This document shows, piece by piece, positions 26,170 through 35,254 of a stretch of DNA of 64,000 nt; position 1 is the stretch's first letter, and every line of letters begins with the position of its first letter. The notes under the pieces are model-generated. The model did not search any database. It was not told the DNA's origin and was given only the letters and a program-made list of their open reading frames with translations. The position numbers and the translations under genes were made by a program. This DNA comes from Spyradenecus sp045634445 (GTDB lineage: Bacteria; Verrucomicrobiota; Kiritimatiellia; RFP12; DVOR01), in assembly GCA_045634445.1 (NCBI GenBank), contig JAZRAG010000058.1, positions 4,112 through 68,111 of the forward strand. The letters run 5' to 3'.

Positions 26170-27362
26170 TGCCCCATACACCTATGCGACAAGGTTTTTT
26201 TGATAAATTCATCTCGCGTTTAGATCGTATTGATGCACCAGTAGCATCAGCGCACATTGTTGCGCTTGCGCGTGAGAGAGGATTTCTAGAAACCTTATTC
26301 CAATCGATTAACGAAGGTATTCTCGTTTTGGGTGACGAGATGCGTTTGTTATATGCAAATCATGCCGCTGAGCGCATGGTTGGCTTTTCTGCAGAACGCG
26401 AACGTGGTAATACGATGAAGCGTTATTTGCGAGATTGGGAAATTGACACTTTGTTGTTAAATCAAGTCGCAGATTGGAATCGTATTGAGGCGCGTGAGGT
26501 TGAAATCTCTTATCCTGAACATCGAGTGATTTCTTACTATGCACGCCCCGTTGAATTTGAATCAAGAACGGAACTCCTGTTAATGTTGCGCGATGTTACG
26601 CGTGAACGTTTAGCAGAAGAAGATACCCTTGCCGATGAGCGTCTTGCCGCTGTGCAGACTCTTGTTGCAGGTGTAGCGCATGAGATTGGCAATCCCTTAA
26701 ATGCATTAACCATCCATCTGCAATTACTTGAACGAGAATTACGAAAAATAGATGATGGTGCAATGCGAGAGAACTTGCAAGAGTTGACAGGGATTGCCTC
26801 TCAAGAAGTGACACGATTAGATCGTATTATTCGTCGTTTCTTAACAGCATTACGCCCAACAGAACCAAACTTAACGCGGGGTAATGTGCGAGATGTCATT
26901 ACGACAACAGTCCGTTTATTAACGCCAGATTTTGAACGTCGCAATATTGAATTGTGCCTATCCTTGCCAGAACAGATTCCTGATGTCTATTTGGACGCTC
27001 AACAAATTGAGCAAGTCTTTTTCAATCTCTTGAAAAACGCGATGGATGCAATTCCTGATCGTGGTAAGATTGGCTTAACAGTAACTGTTGACGATACTGG
27101 CGTAAGTATTTCGGTATTGGACAATGGCAGTGGCATCCCGGAAAGTTTGTTGGGAAAGATCTTTGACCCTTACGTCACAACAAAGACAAAAGGAAGTGGA
27201 CTTGGGCTAATGGTGGTGCGTCGTATTGTGCAGAGTCACGGCGGAACAATTCAATGCGCAAGTCATGAAGGTGAAGGCACGTGCTTTACTGTACGTTTGC
27301 CAAGAGCTGAACGCCAGATTCGAACCCTTGAAAGCGGAACGGCAGAAAGGAGTGCTAAGTGA
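26169..27362 (+). CDS. PAS sensor histidine kinase, NtrB-like
   Basis: 397 residues, no membrane helix, so a cytoplasmic sensor. A PAS domain spans about 40-145 (FQSINEGILVLGDEMRLLYANHAAERMVGF). The HisKA helix carries phospho-acceptor His171 in VAGVAHEIGNPLNAL. The ATPase part has N-box NLLKNAMDAI, G1 DNGSGIP, F-box FDPYVTTK and G2 GSGLGL. It is followed by an NtrC-like regulator that starts at GTG within its stop codon, so the two form a classic two-component pair. Confidence 0.9.
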   Translation: MPHTPMRQGFFDKFISRLDRIDAPVASAHIVALARERGFLETLFQSINEGILVLGDEMRLLYANHAAERMVGFSAERERGNTMKRYLRDWEIDTLLLNQVADWNRIEAREVEISYPEHRVISYYARPVEFESRTELLLMLRDVTRERLAEEDTLADERLAAVQTLVAGVAHEIGNPLNALTIHLQLLERELRKIDDGAMRENLQELTGIASQEVTRLDRIIRRFLTALRPTEPNLTRGNVRDVITTTVRLLTPDFERRNIELCLSLPEQIPDVYLDAQQIEQVFFNLLKNAMDAIPDRGKIGLTVTVDDTGVSISVLDNGSGIPESLLGKIFDPYVTTKTKGSGLGLMVVRRIVQSHGGTIQCASHEGEGTCFTVRLPRAERQIRTLESGTAERSAK

Positions 27363-28693
27363 GCACAATTCTAGTCGTTGATGATGATAAAGCAACCCGT
27401 GAAGGTGTTGCGCGCACATTACGAGGTGATTACATTGTGCATACTGCTGCAGATGCAGATGCGGCAATGGCTGTCTTAAATGTAAATTCCGTGGATCTCG
27501 TTTTGACGGATTTACGTATGCCTGGGCGTGATGGTCTTTCACTTTTACGCGATATTATTGCGGCATATCCAACAATTCCTGTAATTTTGTTGTCGGCCTA
27601 TGGTTCGGTTGAAAGTGCTGTTGAGGCGATGAAAGATGGCGCCTATGACTTTTTAACGAAGCCTATTAATCTTGATCACCTTGAACTCGTGGTGCGGCGA
27701 GCACTTAAGCAAAAGCATCTTGAAAAGCAAAATGCGACCTTGCGTACCCAACTTGTTGGACAATCTGCGCTTAATCGTATGTTAGGCTCTTCAGAGGCGA
27801 TGCAGATGGTCCGTGAACGTATTCGCCAAGCTGCACCTACGCCTGCTACGGTTTTGATTCAAGGACCAAGTGGTACGGGTAAAGAATTAGTGGCTCGTGC
27901 GATTCATTCGTTAAGTCCACGAGCAAATGCGCCTTTTGTGGCAGTTCATTGTGCTGCACTTTCACCATCACTCTTAGAAAGTGAACTTTTTGGTCATGTG
28001 AAAGGTGCCTTTACAGGAGCAGATGAAACGCGAAAGGGACGTTTTGAACTTGCAGATGGCGGAACGCTTTTCTTAGATGAAATTTCTGAAATAGATGCTG
28101 CCACACAGGTAAAATTACTTCGTGTGTTAGAAACGCGTACAGTAGAACCTGTTGGCTCTTCCGAACAAATCCCAATTAATATTCGTCTTGTGGCGGCTAC
28201 CAATCGTAATTTGATGGAATGGGTTCGCCAAGGGAAGTTTCGTGAAGATTTATTCTTCCGGTTGAATGTTGTTGATGTGAATTTGCCGCCTTTGCGTGAA
28301 CGCGGTGGTGATATCCCGCTCTTATGTGACGCATTTGTACGAGAATTTAACCCCTTACTGGGACGTTCTATTTTAGGTTTTGAGCCAGATGTTTTAGAGG
28401 TTTTCTCACATTATTCTTGGCCTGGTAATGTTCGTGAACTGCGTAATACCGTTGAGCGTATGATGGTGTTAGCCAAGGGTGATACGCTTACACTTGAAGA
28501 TATTCCTGCAAATATCTTGGCCGAATCTAAAGGCGAAGTGGTAATTATTCAAGATGCTGAAAAAGGAGAAGAGGCTGATCGTATCCGTGTGGCATTGCAA
28601 GCTTGTAAAAACAAAACTGAAGTTGCGAAACGTCTTGGGATTCCTTTACGTACGCTTTATCGTCGTTTAAAAGAATATGGCATTCAAGGATAA
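27359..28693 (+). CDS. sigma-54-dependent response regulator, NtrC-like
   Basis: 444 residues starting at GTG (AAGGAG 8 bases upstream) overlapping the kinase stop. Receiver domain with Asp51 in LVLTDLRMP and Lys in FLTKP; AAA+ domain with Walker A GPSGTGKE (about 168), the GAFTGA sigma-54 contact loop (VKGAFTGADE) and Walker B GTLFLDEI; a Fis-type HTH at the end (NKTEVAKRLGIPLRTLYRRLKEYG). It must act with RNA polymerase carrying sigma-54, so rpoN should exist in this genome. Target genes cannot be named; I saw no clear -24/-12 site near it. Confidence 0.93.
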   Translation: MSTILVVDDDKATREGVARTLRGDYIVHTAADADAAMAVLNVNSVDLVLTDLRMPGRDGLSLLRDIIAAYPTIPVILLSAYGSVESAVEAMKDGAYDFLTKPINLDHLELVVRRALKQKHLEKQNATLRTQLVGQSALNRMLGSSEAMQMVRERIRQAAPTPATVLIQGPSGTGKELVARAIHSLSPRANAPFVAVHCAALSPSLLESELFGHVKGAFTGADETRKGRFELADGGTLFLDEISEIDAATQVKLLRVLETRTVEPVGSSEQIPINIRLVAATNRNLMEWVRQGKFREDLFFRLNVVDVNLPPLRERGGDIPLLCDAFVREFNPLLGRSILGFEPDVLEVFSHYSWPGNVRELRNTVERMMVLAKGDTLTLEDIPANILAESKGEVVIIQDAEKGEEADRIRVALQACKNKTEVAKRLGIPLRTLYRRLKEYGIQG

Positions 28694-28700
28694 ATGTAAT

Positions 28701-29582
28701 ATGAATCTTTTTAAATCATTTATCTACTTTACCATTCTTACGTTCCTTTCAATTCTACCATTGACGATTCTCTATGGAGAAGAAGCTGCTTTTTGGGGCG
28801 AAGAAGAAGTTGGCAACTTTCTCTCAGACGATAACGTCTTAAAGCCAATAGCTTATGAAGCTACATCACCTGCAAAAAAATCATTTAAGGTTGATTTAAC
28901 AGAGTTTTATGAGCCGCCTCAAGAAGTTCCAACTCATGGAGAAGGCATTTGCCTTAAATGTGATGGGAAAGGACGACTAGCGAGCCGCTTGAAAAAGCCG
29001 CAAGATACACGATTTGCTGTTGCGAAACGGAAAGCTGGCGTTGAAACATTGGCACAATCCCCTGATTTTTATGTGCCTTGTGATAAATGTCATGGACAAA
29101 AACGTCATAAACGTAAATTAACGTTAGAAGAACGTATTGCTTTATATATGACGATAAGGAGTGAATACGATACGTTTCATTTAATGAAACGCCATCTTCC
29201 AGTTGGCTCCGCGTATATTGATAAAGAGTACGCAGATTCGTTAACCCCAGAAGAGTTTGCTACGATTGCAGCACGTCGTCCTGCTCACTGCCGCAAGTGT
29301 TATGGATTTGGTTATACTCCTTGTAAACGTTGCGACAGTACGGGTGTGGTAACCGTGCGTGATACAAAAGCTTCTGAAGATGATCTTAAGGTTGTAACGA
29401 AAGAGCGCTGTAGTACTTGTGATGGAAGTGGCGGACGAATTTGTAAAACATGTGAATGCACAGGGTTACTTCGTGTTTGCTCGCGCTGTAATGGAAATGG
29501 TGTGATAACGAAACCCGCAAAGAAGAATCAACCCGCGTACATAGATCGTTGTCAAACTTGTAAAGGTGCGGGACGTCGTTAA
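28701..29582 (+). CDS. exported protein with repeated DnaJ-type CxxCxGxG zinc motifs
   Basis: 293 residues from the ATG at 28701 (AAGGA 10 bases upstream). A hydrophobic N-terminus (FKSFIYFTILTFLSILPLTILYG region) is a signal peptide. The mature protein has about seven CxxC pairs of DnaJ zinc-finger type: CLKCDGKGR, CDKCHGQKR, CRKCYGFGY, CKRCDSTGV, CSTCDGSGG, CSRCNGNGV and CQTCKGAGR, plus CKTCECTGL. There is no J-domain. So it looks like an isolated, exported zinc-ribbon scaffold, perhaps a folding or disulfide-related factor (inference). It follows the NtrC-like gene by 7 bases. Confidence 0.65.
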   Translation: MNLFKSFIYFTILTFLSILPLTILYGEEAAFWGEEEVGNFLSDDNVLKPIAYEATSPAKKSFKVDLTEFYEPPQEVPTHGEGICLKCDGKGRLASRLKKPQDTRFAVAKRKAGVETLAQSPDFYVPCDKCHGQKRHKRKLTLEERIALYMTIRSEYDTFHLMKRHLPVGSAYIDKEYADSLTPEEFATIAARRPAHCRKCYGFGYTPCKRCDSTGVVTVRDTKASEDDLKVVTKERCSTCDGSGGRICKTCECTGLLRVCSRCNGNGVITKPAKKNQPAYIDRCQTCKGAGRR

Positions 29583-29629
29583 GTTTTGTACTGCAACACA
29601 TCTATATGTGAGTTGGATTGAAGGATTAA

Positions 29630-30253
29630 ATGATTACGATTTTAGATTATGGTGCTGGGAACCTAACAAGTGTTCGTCTTGCGTTTGAACGTTTAGGGGA
29701 ACAGCCTGATTTGATCACGGATGCTTCTCAATATAAAGGTGGACGCATCCTCTTTCCTGGTGTAGGTTCTGCCGCTTCGGGTATGGCGGGTGTTCAAGCG
29801 CGTGGATTTGATCAATTATTACGCGCTGCAGTCGCCAATGGAACACCTGTAATGGGAATTTGCCTTGGAATGCAGTTATTGCTTTCAACATCAGAAGAAG
29901 ATGGCGGGACTCAAGGCTTGAATTTAATTGCGGGAGCATGTCGCGAATTTGATCGTTCGAAAGAACCTACTGCAAAGATTCCACATATGGGATGGAATAC
30001 CTTGCATCATATGGAGCACCCACTATTTGCTGGCATTGAACAAGATGCAGCGTTCTACTTTGTTCATTCTTACTTTGTAACACCTGAAAATCCAAGTCAT
30101 GTTTTAGGTGTTACCGACTATTGTGGTGAATCTTTTGCCGCAGTGATTGGTAAAGGAACGCTTTTTGCAACGCAATTCCATCCTGAACGAAGTGGCGAAG
30201 CAGGTGCAATGCTCTTGAAAAACTTCTTGAGTTGGGAGGGCGTATGCTCTTAA
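29630..30253 (+). CDS. hisH: imidazole glycerol phosphate synthase, glutaminase subunit
   Basis: 207 residues. Class I glutamine amidotransferase that feeds ammonia to HisF. The triad is present: Cys in MGICLGMQLL, and His/Glu in FATQFHPERSG. The oxyanion strand is FPGVGSAASGM. It overlaps the hisF ATG by 10 bases, so the two subunits are made together. The other his genes are not in the window, and the placing after a two-component system is unusual. Confidence 0.96.
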   Translation: MITILDYGAGNLTSVRLAFERLGEQPDLITDASQYKGGRILFPGVGSAASGMAGVQARGFDQLLRAAVANGTPVMGICLGMQLLLSTSEEDGGTQGLNLIAGACREFDRSKEPTAKIPHMGWNTLHHMEHPLFAGIEQDAAFYFVHSYFVTPENPSHVLGVTDYCGESFAAVIGKGTLFATQFHPERSGEAGAMLLKNFLSWEGVCS

Positions 30254-31014
30254 AACGATTAATTGTTTGCCTAGACGTTCGCAACGGCCGTGTAACAAAA
30301 GGTGTAAAGTTTAAGGGAAATGTTGACGTTGGCGATCCTGTTGATATGGCTGCGCAATACTGCAAAGATGGTGCAGACGAACTCGTATTTTACGATATCA
30401 CTGCGAGCGCAGAGCATCGTTGTTGCGATTTAGATATGGTAGCGCGTGCAGCTCGCGCTTTGAGTGTCCCATTTACTGTTGGGGGCGGCATTCGCGGTGT
30501 GGAAGATATGCGTGCGGCATTATTAGCTGGTGCGGATAAAGTCTCTTTAAATTCCCTCGCTGTTGAATCTCCAGAGATTTTAACCGAAGGAGCAAAGGCT
30601 TTCGGTCGTCAGTGTGTTGTTCTTGGGATGGACGCTAAACGAGTCCCTATTTCGTCAACGATACCCTCTGGGTATGAAGTTGTGATTCGTGGTGGCCGTC
30701 AACCCACGGGACTTGATGCGCTTGCTTGGGCTCAAGAGGCTGTTGCACGAGGAGCAGGGGAAATCTGCTTAAATGCAATTGACACCGATGGCGTTCGCGA
30801 AGGATATGAATTGCCAATTACGCGAATGGTTAGCCAAGCAGTAAGTGTACCTGTCATTGCCTCAGGTGGTGCAGGAATGCCGCAGCATCTTGTGGACGTC
30901 TTAACGAGTGGTTGCGCTGATGCTGCTTTAGTTGCTTCAATGGTACATACAATGGGGTATACATGCGGTGGCATTAAGAATGCTTTGCGTGAAGCAGGTA
31001 TTCCTATGAGGTAA
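30244..31014 (+). CDS. hisF: imidazole glycerol phosphate synthase, cyclase subunit
   Basis: 256 residues, beta/alpha barrel, from the ATG at 30244 (GGAGG upstream inside hisH). Catalytic Asp11-equivalent in IVCLDVRNGRVTKG and Asp130-equivalent in VLGMDAKRV. The two phosphate-binding loops are VGGGIRGVEDM and IASGGAGMPQH. The last segment matches the family end. It makes imidazole glycerol phosphate and AICAR with HisH; the AICAR can feed the AICAR transformylase encoded at 45021-46274. Confidence 0.96.
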   Translation: MLLKRLIVCLDVRNGRVTKGVKFKGNVDVGDPVDMAAQYCKDGADELVFYDITASAEHRCCDLDMVARAARALSVPFTVGGGIRGVEDMRAALLAGADKVSLNSLAVESPEILTEGAKAFGRQCVVLGMDAKRVPISSTIPSGYEVVIRGGRQPTGLDALAWAQEAVARGAGEICLNAIDTDGVREGYELPITRMVSQAVSVPVIASGGAGMPQHLVDVLTSGCADAALVASMVHTMGYTCGGIKNALREAGIPMR

Positions 31015-31016
31015 TC

Positions 31017-31454
31017 ATGCGCAACGAAAACTTTGAACGTGCTGTTTCTCAGATTCTAAAACGTGACAAGCGTTATCCACGTGGCGCTTATGATATCATG
31101 CCAATTGCATTGGATTACACGGTTCGCCAAATTCAAGAACGCGAACGCGCTGGAAAATCTCTCGAAAATGGATCGTCTTCTCGCCATGTTACAGGACGTC
31201 AACTGGCAGAAGGCTTTCGCGATTATATCCTTGAAGAATTTGGACCGTTTTCAGAGGAAATCTTAAACGACTTGAATCTGCATGCAACGATTGATATTGG
31301 ACATTTGGTTTTCAATCTTATTTCAGTTGGTTGTTTTGGAAAAACACCTGAAGATAGTCTTGAAGATTTTGAAGATGTTTACGACTTCAAAGATGCATTT
31401 TCAGAACCTTTTTCGGTACGTGCACCAGAATTCTATCAAGATAAAGAAATATGA
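31017..31454 (+). CDS. Minf_1886 family protein (PVC-specific, unknown role)
   Basis: 145 residues. The text FERAVSQILKRDKRYPRGAYDIMPIALDYT, RHVTGRQLAEGFRDYILEEFGPFSEEILN and DIGHLVFNLISVGCFGKTPEDSLEDFEDVYDF matches what I know of the Minf_1886 family, described from Planctomycetes and Verrucomicrobia only. It is small, acidic and soluble with no catalytic motif that I can name. It starts 2 bases after hisF and overlaps the next gene (ung) by ATGA. It is the best lineage marker in the window. Confidence 0.75.
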   Translation: MRNENFERAVSQILKRDKRYPRGAYDIMPIALDYTVRQIQERERAGKSLENGSSSRHVTGRQLAEGFRDYILEEFGPFSEEILNDLNLHATIDIGHLVFNLISVGCFGKTPEDSLEDFEDVYDFKDAFSEPFSVRAPEFYQDKEI

Positions 31455-32101
31455 AAACCGATTGGCGTGACGCATTAGCGGATTTTATTAATACTCCTGC
31501 GTTTGCTTCTTTACGTAAGTTTGTTAAAGAAGTCTATGCTAAGGAACAGATTCTGCCGCCTCAAGAGACAATTTACGCTGCACTTCAGCTTTGTTCACTT
31601 GCAAAAACACGCGTTGTTATCTTAGGACAAGACCCTTATCCAACGCCAGGACATGCACATGGCCTCGCTTTTTCAGTTCAGCATCCTATTGCGCCACCAC
31701 CATCTCTTCGTAACATCTTAAAAGAGATTGAATCGGATGTTGGACCTTCGCAGATTCAAGGCGGAGATTTAACACCGTGGGCACAGCAGGGAGTTCTTTT
31801 GCTTAACACTATTTTAACAGTGCGTGCTGGTGCTCCACTCTCACATGCGGGGCAAGGGTGGGAAGATTTTACGGATGAAATAATTAAGACCATTGCTCAA
31901 AAGCGCGAAAATGTTGTTTTTATGTTGTGGGGGAGCAAAGCTAAAGCAAAAAGTAAGTTCATTGATGCAAAGCGGCATTGTATTCTCACTGCAGCTCATC
32001 CGTCACCACTTTCTGCATGGAATGGTTTTTTTGGTTGTAAGCACTTCTCTCAAGCAAATGCCTATTTAACGGCACATCATTACGATCCAATTATTTGGTA
32101 A
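31451..32101 (+). CDS. ung: uracil-DNA glycosylase
   Basis: 216 residues, family 1. Removes uracil from DNA. The water-activating loop is ILGQDPYPTPGHAHGLAFSV (catalytic Asp in GQDPYP), the uracil-binding segment is LLLNTILTVRAG, and the minor-groove loop is HPSPLSAWNGFFGCKHF. It is the last gene of the plus-strand run from gspF and is followed by a good terminator. Confidence 0.95.
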   Translation: MKTDWRDALADFINTPAFASLRKFVKEVYAKEQILPPQETIYAALQLCSLAKTRVVILGQDPYPTPGHAHGLAFSVQHPIAPPPSLRNILKEIESDVGPSQIQGGDLTPWAQQGVLLLNTILTVRAGAPLSHAGQGWEDFTDEIIKTIAQKRENVVFMLWGSKAKAKSKFIDAKRHCILTAAHPSPLSAWNGFFGCKHFSQANAYLTAHHYDPIIW

Positions 32102-32143
32102 CTGTAAGTTGTTACTTGGTTTAGAATACTTTTGCTTAAATAG

Positions 32144-32175
32144 AGAAGCCGGCTTGAAAATCCAAGTCGGCTTCT
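32144..32175 (+). terminator. terminator after ung (probably bidirectional)
   Basis: 13-bp stem (AGAAGCCGGCTTG with CAAGTCGGCTTCT, one G-T pair) and a 6-nt loop, followed by TATT; it lies between convergent ung and the TSCPD gene. Confidence 0.85.
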
Positions 32176-32200
32176 TATTAAACATACGAAGTAAATACAT

Positions 32201-32443
32201 TTATTCACTCAAATCATTAAGCAATGCTTGAGCTAACTGATCAGGGCAAGATGTGCCATTGCGACAAACAATACCTTTAAGCAAAGGAATGACTTCCTTA
32301 ACTGGACGGCCGACAACCAAACGTGCTACACCTTGAGTATTACCTGGGCAACCTCCATGAATTGTACAAGAGGTGATAACACCATTCGTAATTTCATAAC
32401 TTGCACCGCTTGCACAAGTTCCACGAAAAGAGACAGTCTTCAT
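32201..32443 (-). CDS. TSCPD domain protein
   Basis: 80 residues from the ATG at 32443 (GGAG 9 bases upstream). The fold signature GTCASGASYEITNGVITSCTIHGGCPGNTQGVARLVVG and the closing CRNGTSCPDQLAQAL contain the motif TSCPD that gives the domain its name. The same domain is found at the C-terminus of some B12-dependent ribonucleotide reductases and as small free proteins. Five Cys suggest a metal or redox role. It is the last gene of the long minus-strand group. Confidence 0.8.
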   Translation of the reverse strand: MKTVSFRGTCASGASYEITNGVITSCTIHGGCPGNTQGVARLVVGRPVKEVIPLLKGIVCRNGTSCPDQLAQALLNDLSE

Positions 32444-32512
32444 TGTGTATTTCTCCAAAATATCGCTATTGTAACATAGTTTTAAGCTTAATAATCTTTT
32501 ACACAGGTTTTA

Positions 32513-33370
32513 TTATAAATGCCATTCTTGATGGATGAATTGAGCTAAAGCTTCTTGCCAAGGTGGCAGTTTAGGTAGGCCTATAGATTTAAGCTTTTCC
32601 TTTGATAAAACAACATTTCGAGGACGTTTTGCCGGGCGTGGAATGTCTGTAATAGAACAAGGTTCTAATGAAATGTCGAAATATCCTGCTACTCTGAAAA
32701 TTGTCTTTGCGAACTCATACCACGTAGTTGCACCTTCACATGAAATATGAAATGTACCTGTCAATTCTGGACGTTGTAAGATGGTTGTTAAGACTTTTGC
32801 CACATCTGTAGCAGGTGTAGGTGTACCATATAAATCATTAACAAGGGTAAGAGTGCGTAGTGGATGGGCAGCAGCTAAGGCAATCATTGAATGAACAAAA
32901 CTCGGTCCACCAGAGCCATAAAGCCATCCAGTCCGAACAATAATATAATTTTGACAAATTTCTTTAATTGTTTTCTCTGCAGCCAGTTTACTCTTGCCAT
33001 AAACGGTATTGGGATGCGTTGGATTATTTTCTTTAAGCTCTCCTTTTTGTTCACCCGAAAAGACAGCAGATGTTGAAATTGCAATTAATCTTGCGCCAAA
33101 TGCCGCAGTGGCTCGAGCAAGATTCGCAGTAGCAGTTTCATTTATTAAAAAGGCTCGATTAGGATTTAATTCACACAAATCCAATGAAGTCATTTCTGCA
33201 CAGTGCACAACGACTTCAGGTTGGATTGAACTAAAAAGATGTTCAAGTTTTTCCTGGTCTAGTAAGTCAACATCAAGAGATTCTGTTGTAAAACACTCGT
33301 GTATGTGTTGCCATTGTGTCAACAATGTCCGACCAAGTATCCCACGACTTCCTGTAATTAGGATTCGCAT
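32513..33370 (-). CDS. rmlD: dTDP-4-dehydrorhamnose reductase-like SDR
   Basis: 285 residues. Rossmann loop GSRGILGRTLL at the N-terminus, VVHCAEMTSLDLCELNP, the Ser-Tyr-Lys site with YGKSKLAAE, and VRTGWLYGSGGPSFVHSM, all as in RmlD. It would make dTDP-L-rhamnose for surface glycans. No rmlA, B or C neighbours are here, so a related sugar reductase is possible. Its start lies inside the end of the acyltransferase gene (13-base overlap), so they are translationally coupled. Confidence 0.85.
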   Translation of the reverse strand: MRILITGSRGILGRTLLTQWQHIHECFTTESLDVDLLDQEKLEHLFSSIQPEVVVHCAEMTSLDLCELNPNRAFLINETATANLARATAAFGARLIAISTSAVFSGEQKGELKENNPTHPNTVYGKSKLAAEKTIKEICQNYIIVRTGWLYGSGGPSFVHSMIALAAAHPLRTLTLVNDLYGTPTPATDVAKVLTTILQRPELTGTFHISCEGATTWYEFAKTIFRVAGYFDISLEPCSITDIPRPAKRPRNVVLSKEKLKSIGLPKLPPWQEALAQFIHQEWHL

Positions 33371-35214
33371 TTCTCATCCTTTAGTTGTGCATCACAATAG
33401 GCTTGATAGAGAGCTTTACCCATATAACGCGAGATATCACGTGGAGAAGCTTTGAGCAAATCAACCACAATAAGTCCGTCAATTGTTGTTCCAAAACTAG
33501 GGTCAATGTTGAACGCAACAATTTCACCTCCTAATTTGAGGTATTGACGAATGAGGATTGGAATCTCATGACGACCTTCTTCAATTTCACTAATAGCGTG
33601 ATTAATATCGTCTTCACCCTCTCGGAAGTCGACATAATCGGCATGTTGCCATTCTGCTAAACGTAAGAATTTTGGAGGCAATCGTGCTGCTATCCAATTT
33701 GCAAGAGATTGATTATACGCAGTTCGCTTGAGATATTCAATTAGGAGAGCAGAAGAGGCTTCACTAAATTCATGTGAAATGCTTACAGGACCAAAGAGAA
33801 TTGTATAGCGAGGATGCTGCGCAATAAACGTCAAAACGCCTCGCCAAAGAAGGAGTAGGGGCGCAAAGGTTTTTTGATAACTAGGACGCACAAATGAACG
33901 ACCTAATTCGATTGCTGGACCTGGTAAATGGCCTAAAAAGCGTTCATCAAACTGAAAAAGTGTGCGTGTATAAAGTGCATTTAGACCTTTTTCTTCTACT
34001 AATACATCGGTCAATGCTAAACGATAACACCCCACAATTGCACGATCATGACGTTGCCAAAGAATAATCTGATAGTACGATTCGTCAAATTCATCAATGT
34101 CTAAGGTGTGACCAGTACCTTCACCTGCAGCACGAAATGTTAATTCACGGAGACGCCCAATTTCTGATAGTGTAATTGGGATATACTTCCCTTGGATAGC
34201 ATACACAATATGATCATCTGTCGTGAAAAGGGTCGCGTCAAGTGGCAATGAAGCAATTTCTGCCTCAATACGTTCCGGCGGAATGGGTGCAATAACAGGC
34301 TCAATGACACGTTCTTCTGTATCAAGCGTGAGTCGTTTCATTTGGGTATTAAACCACGTTTCACGTTGACGACCTTCCAACAAAAAGGTACGAAAACGCA
34401 AATAACGAAGAGCGTCATTGTCGTCGGAAAAACGTTTAAAAAGATTCTGCGAGGAAAGAGGGGCGCCAACATACAGTGAAAGGGTTCGATTCTGGAGACG
34501 CAACATTTCACGTGCGAGTAGCAGAGTCCTCAATCTTGGATGAATTTTACCCATCAAATGGAAAAGCAGAGAAGCCGATCCTGGAATGTAAACGGGTAAT
34601 ATTTGGAGAGATTCAGTAGCTTTTCGTAAAAGTGTCATCACCGAAACATGCCAAACAGCATCTCGCACATGGAAGGCTTTCGGTTCAAAACTTGCAACTT
34701 CACCAGAAGGAAAAATAATTAACGCATGTCCATCACGAAGCCAATTCAATGCTTGACGAATCGCATGAATATTACGCGTGGCAGAGTCTGCAAGTCCGAA
34801 AGGATCTACGAAAAAGATATGTTCGCGTAATTCTGGAATACGTTTGAGGATAAAATTGCCTAGAATCTTTACGTCGGGACGTTGTTGACGAATGAGTTCA
34901 AGCAATGCTAACCCCTCTGTTCCACCAAAAGGGTGATTTGCAACAATTGCTAAAGCGCCTGTCGTCGGAATCTTTTGGCGATCTGTGTCCGACACGGCCA
35001 CCTTAATCTTCATCGCTTCTAAGGTTTGTTTGGCAAAAGACTCGTCGTGCTGCGTAGCACTCACTTTTGAATAAATTTGCTGAAGTTGTGTTAACCCCAA
35101 GAGTTTCTCAGCCCAACGATGCGACACCTTCGCAAGCGCCCTTAACCATGGCCGACGAATTTGTTGCCATGGAAGGGTAAAAACTGCTTGCGAGGGGTCT
35201 TCGGATGGTTCCAT
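33358..35214 (-). CDS. bifunctional acyltransferase, OlsF-like (ornithine-lipid type)
   Basis: 618 residues. N-terminal half: a PlsC-type O-acyltransferase with NHPFGGTEG (about 93) and the downstream FPSGEVAS. C-terminal half: a GNAT-type N-acyltransferase of OlsB/hemolysin type, with DRAIVGCYRLALTD and ELGRSFVRPSYQ. This order (OlsA-like then OlsB-like) is that of OlsF, which adds both fatty acids to ornithine to make phosphate-free membrane lipid. Another amino acid could be the head group. It is coupled to rmlD. Confidence 0.75.
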   Translation of the reverse strand: MEPSEDPSQAVFTLPWQQIRRPWLRALAKVSHRWAEKLLGLTQLQQIYSKVSATQHDESFAKQTLEAMKIKVAVSDTDRQKIPTTGALAIVANHPFGGTEGLALLELIRQQRPDVKILGNFILKRIPELREHIFFVDPFGLADSATRNIHAIRQALNWLRDGHALIIFPSGEVASFEPKAFHVRDAVWHVSVMTLLRKATESLQILPVYIPGSASLLFHLMGKIHPRLRTLLLAREMLRLQNRTLSLYVGAPLSSQNLFKRFSDDNDALRYLRFRTFLLEGRQRETWFNTQMKRLTLDTEERVIEPVIAPIPPERIEAEIASLPLDATLFTTDDHIVYAIQGKYIPITLSEIGRLRELTFRAAGEGTGHTLDIDEFDESYYQIILWQRHDRAIVGCYRLALTDVLVEEKGLNALYTRTLFQFDERFLGHLPGPAIELGRSFVRPSYQKTFAPLLLLWRGVLTFIAQHPRYTILFGPVSISHEFSEASSALLIEYLKRTAYNQSLANWIAARLPPKFLRLAEWQHADYVDFREGEDDINHAISEIEEGRHEIPILIRQYLKLGGEIVAFNIDPSFGTTIDGLIVVDLLKASPRDISRYMGKALYQAYCDAQLKDEKCES

Positions 35215-35254
35215 ACTTACGCTACGAAATCAGAACGATTGTATGGCACAACTT

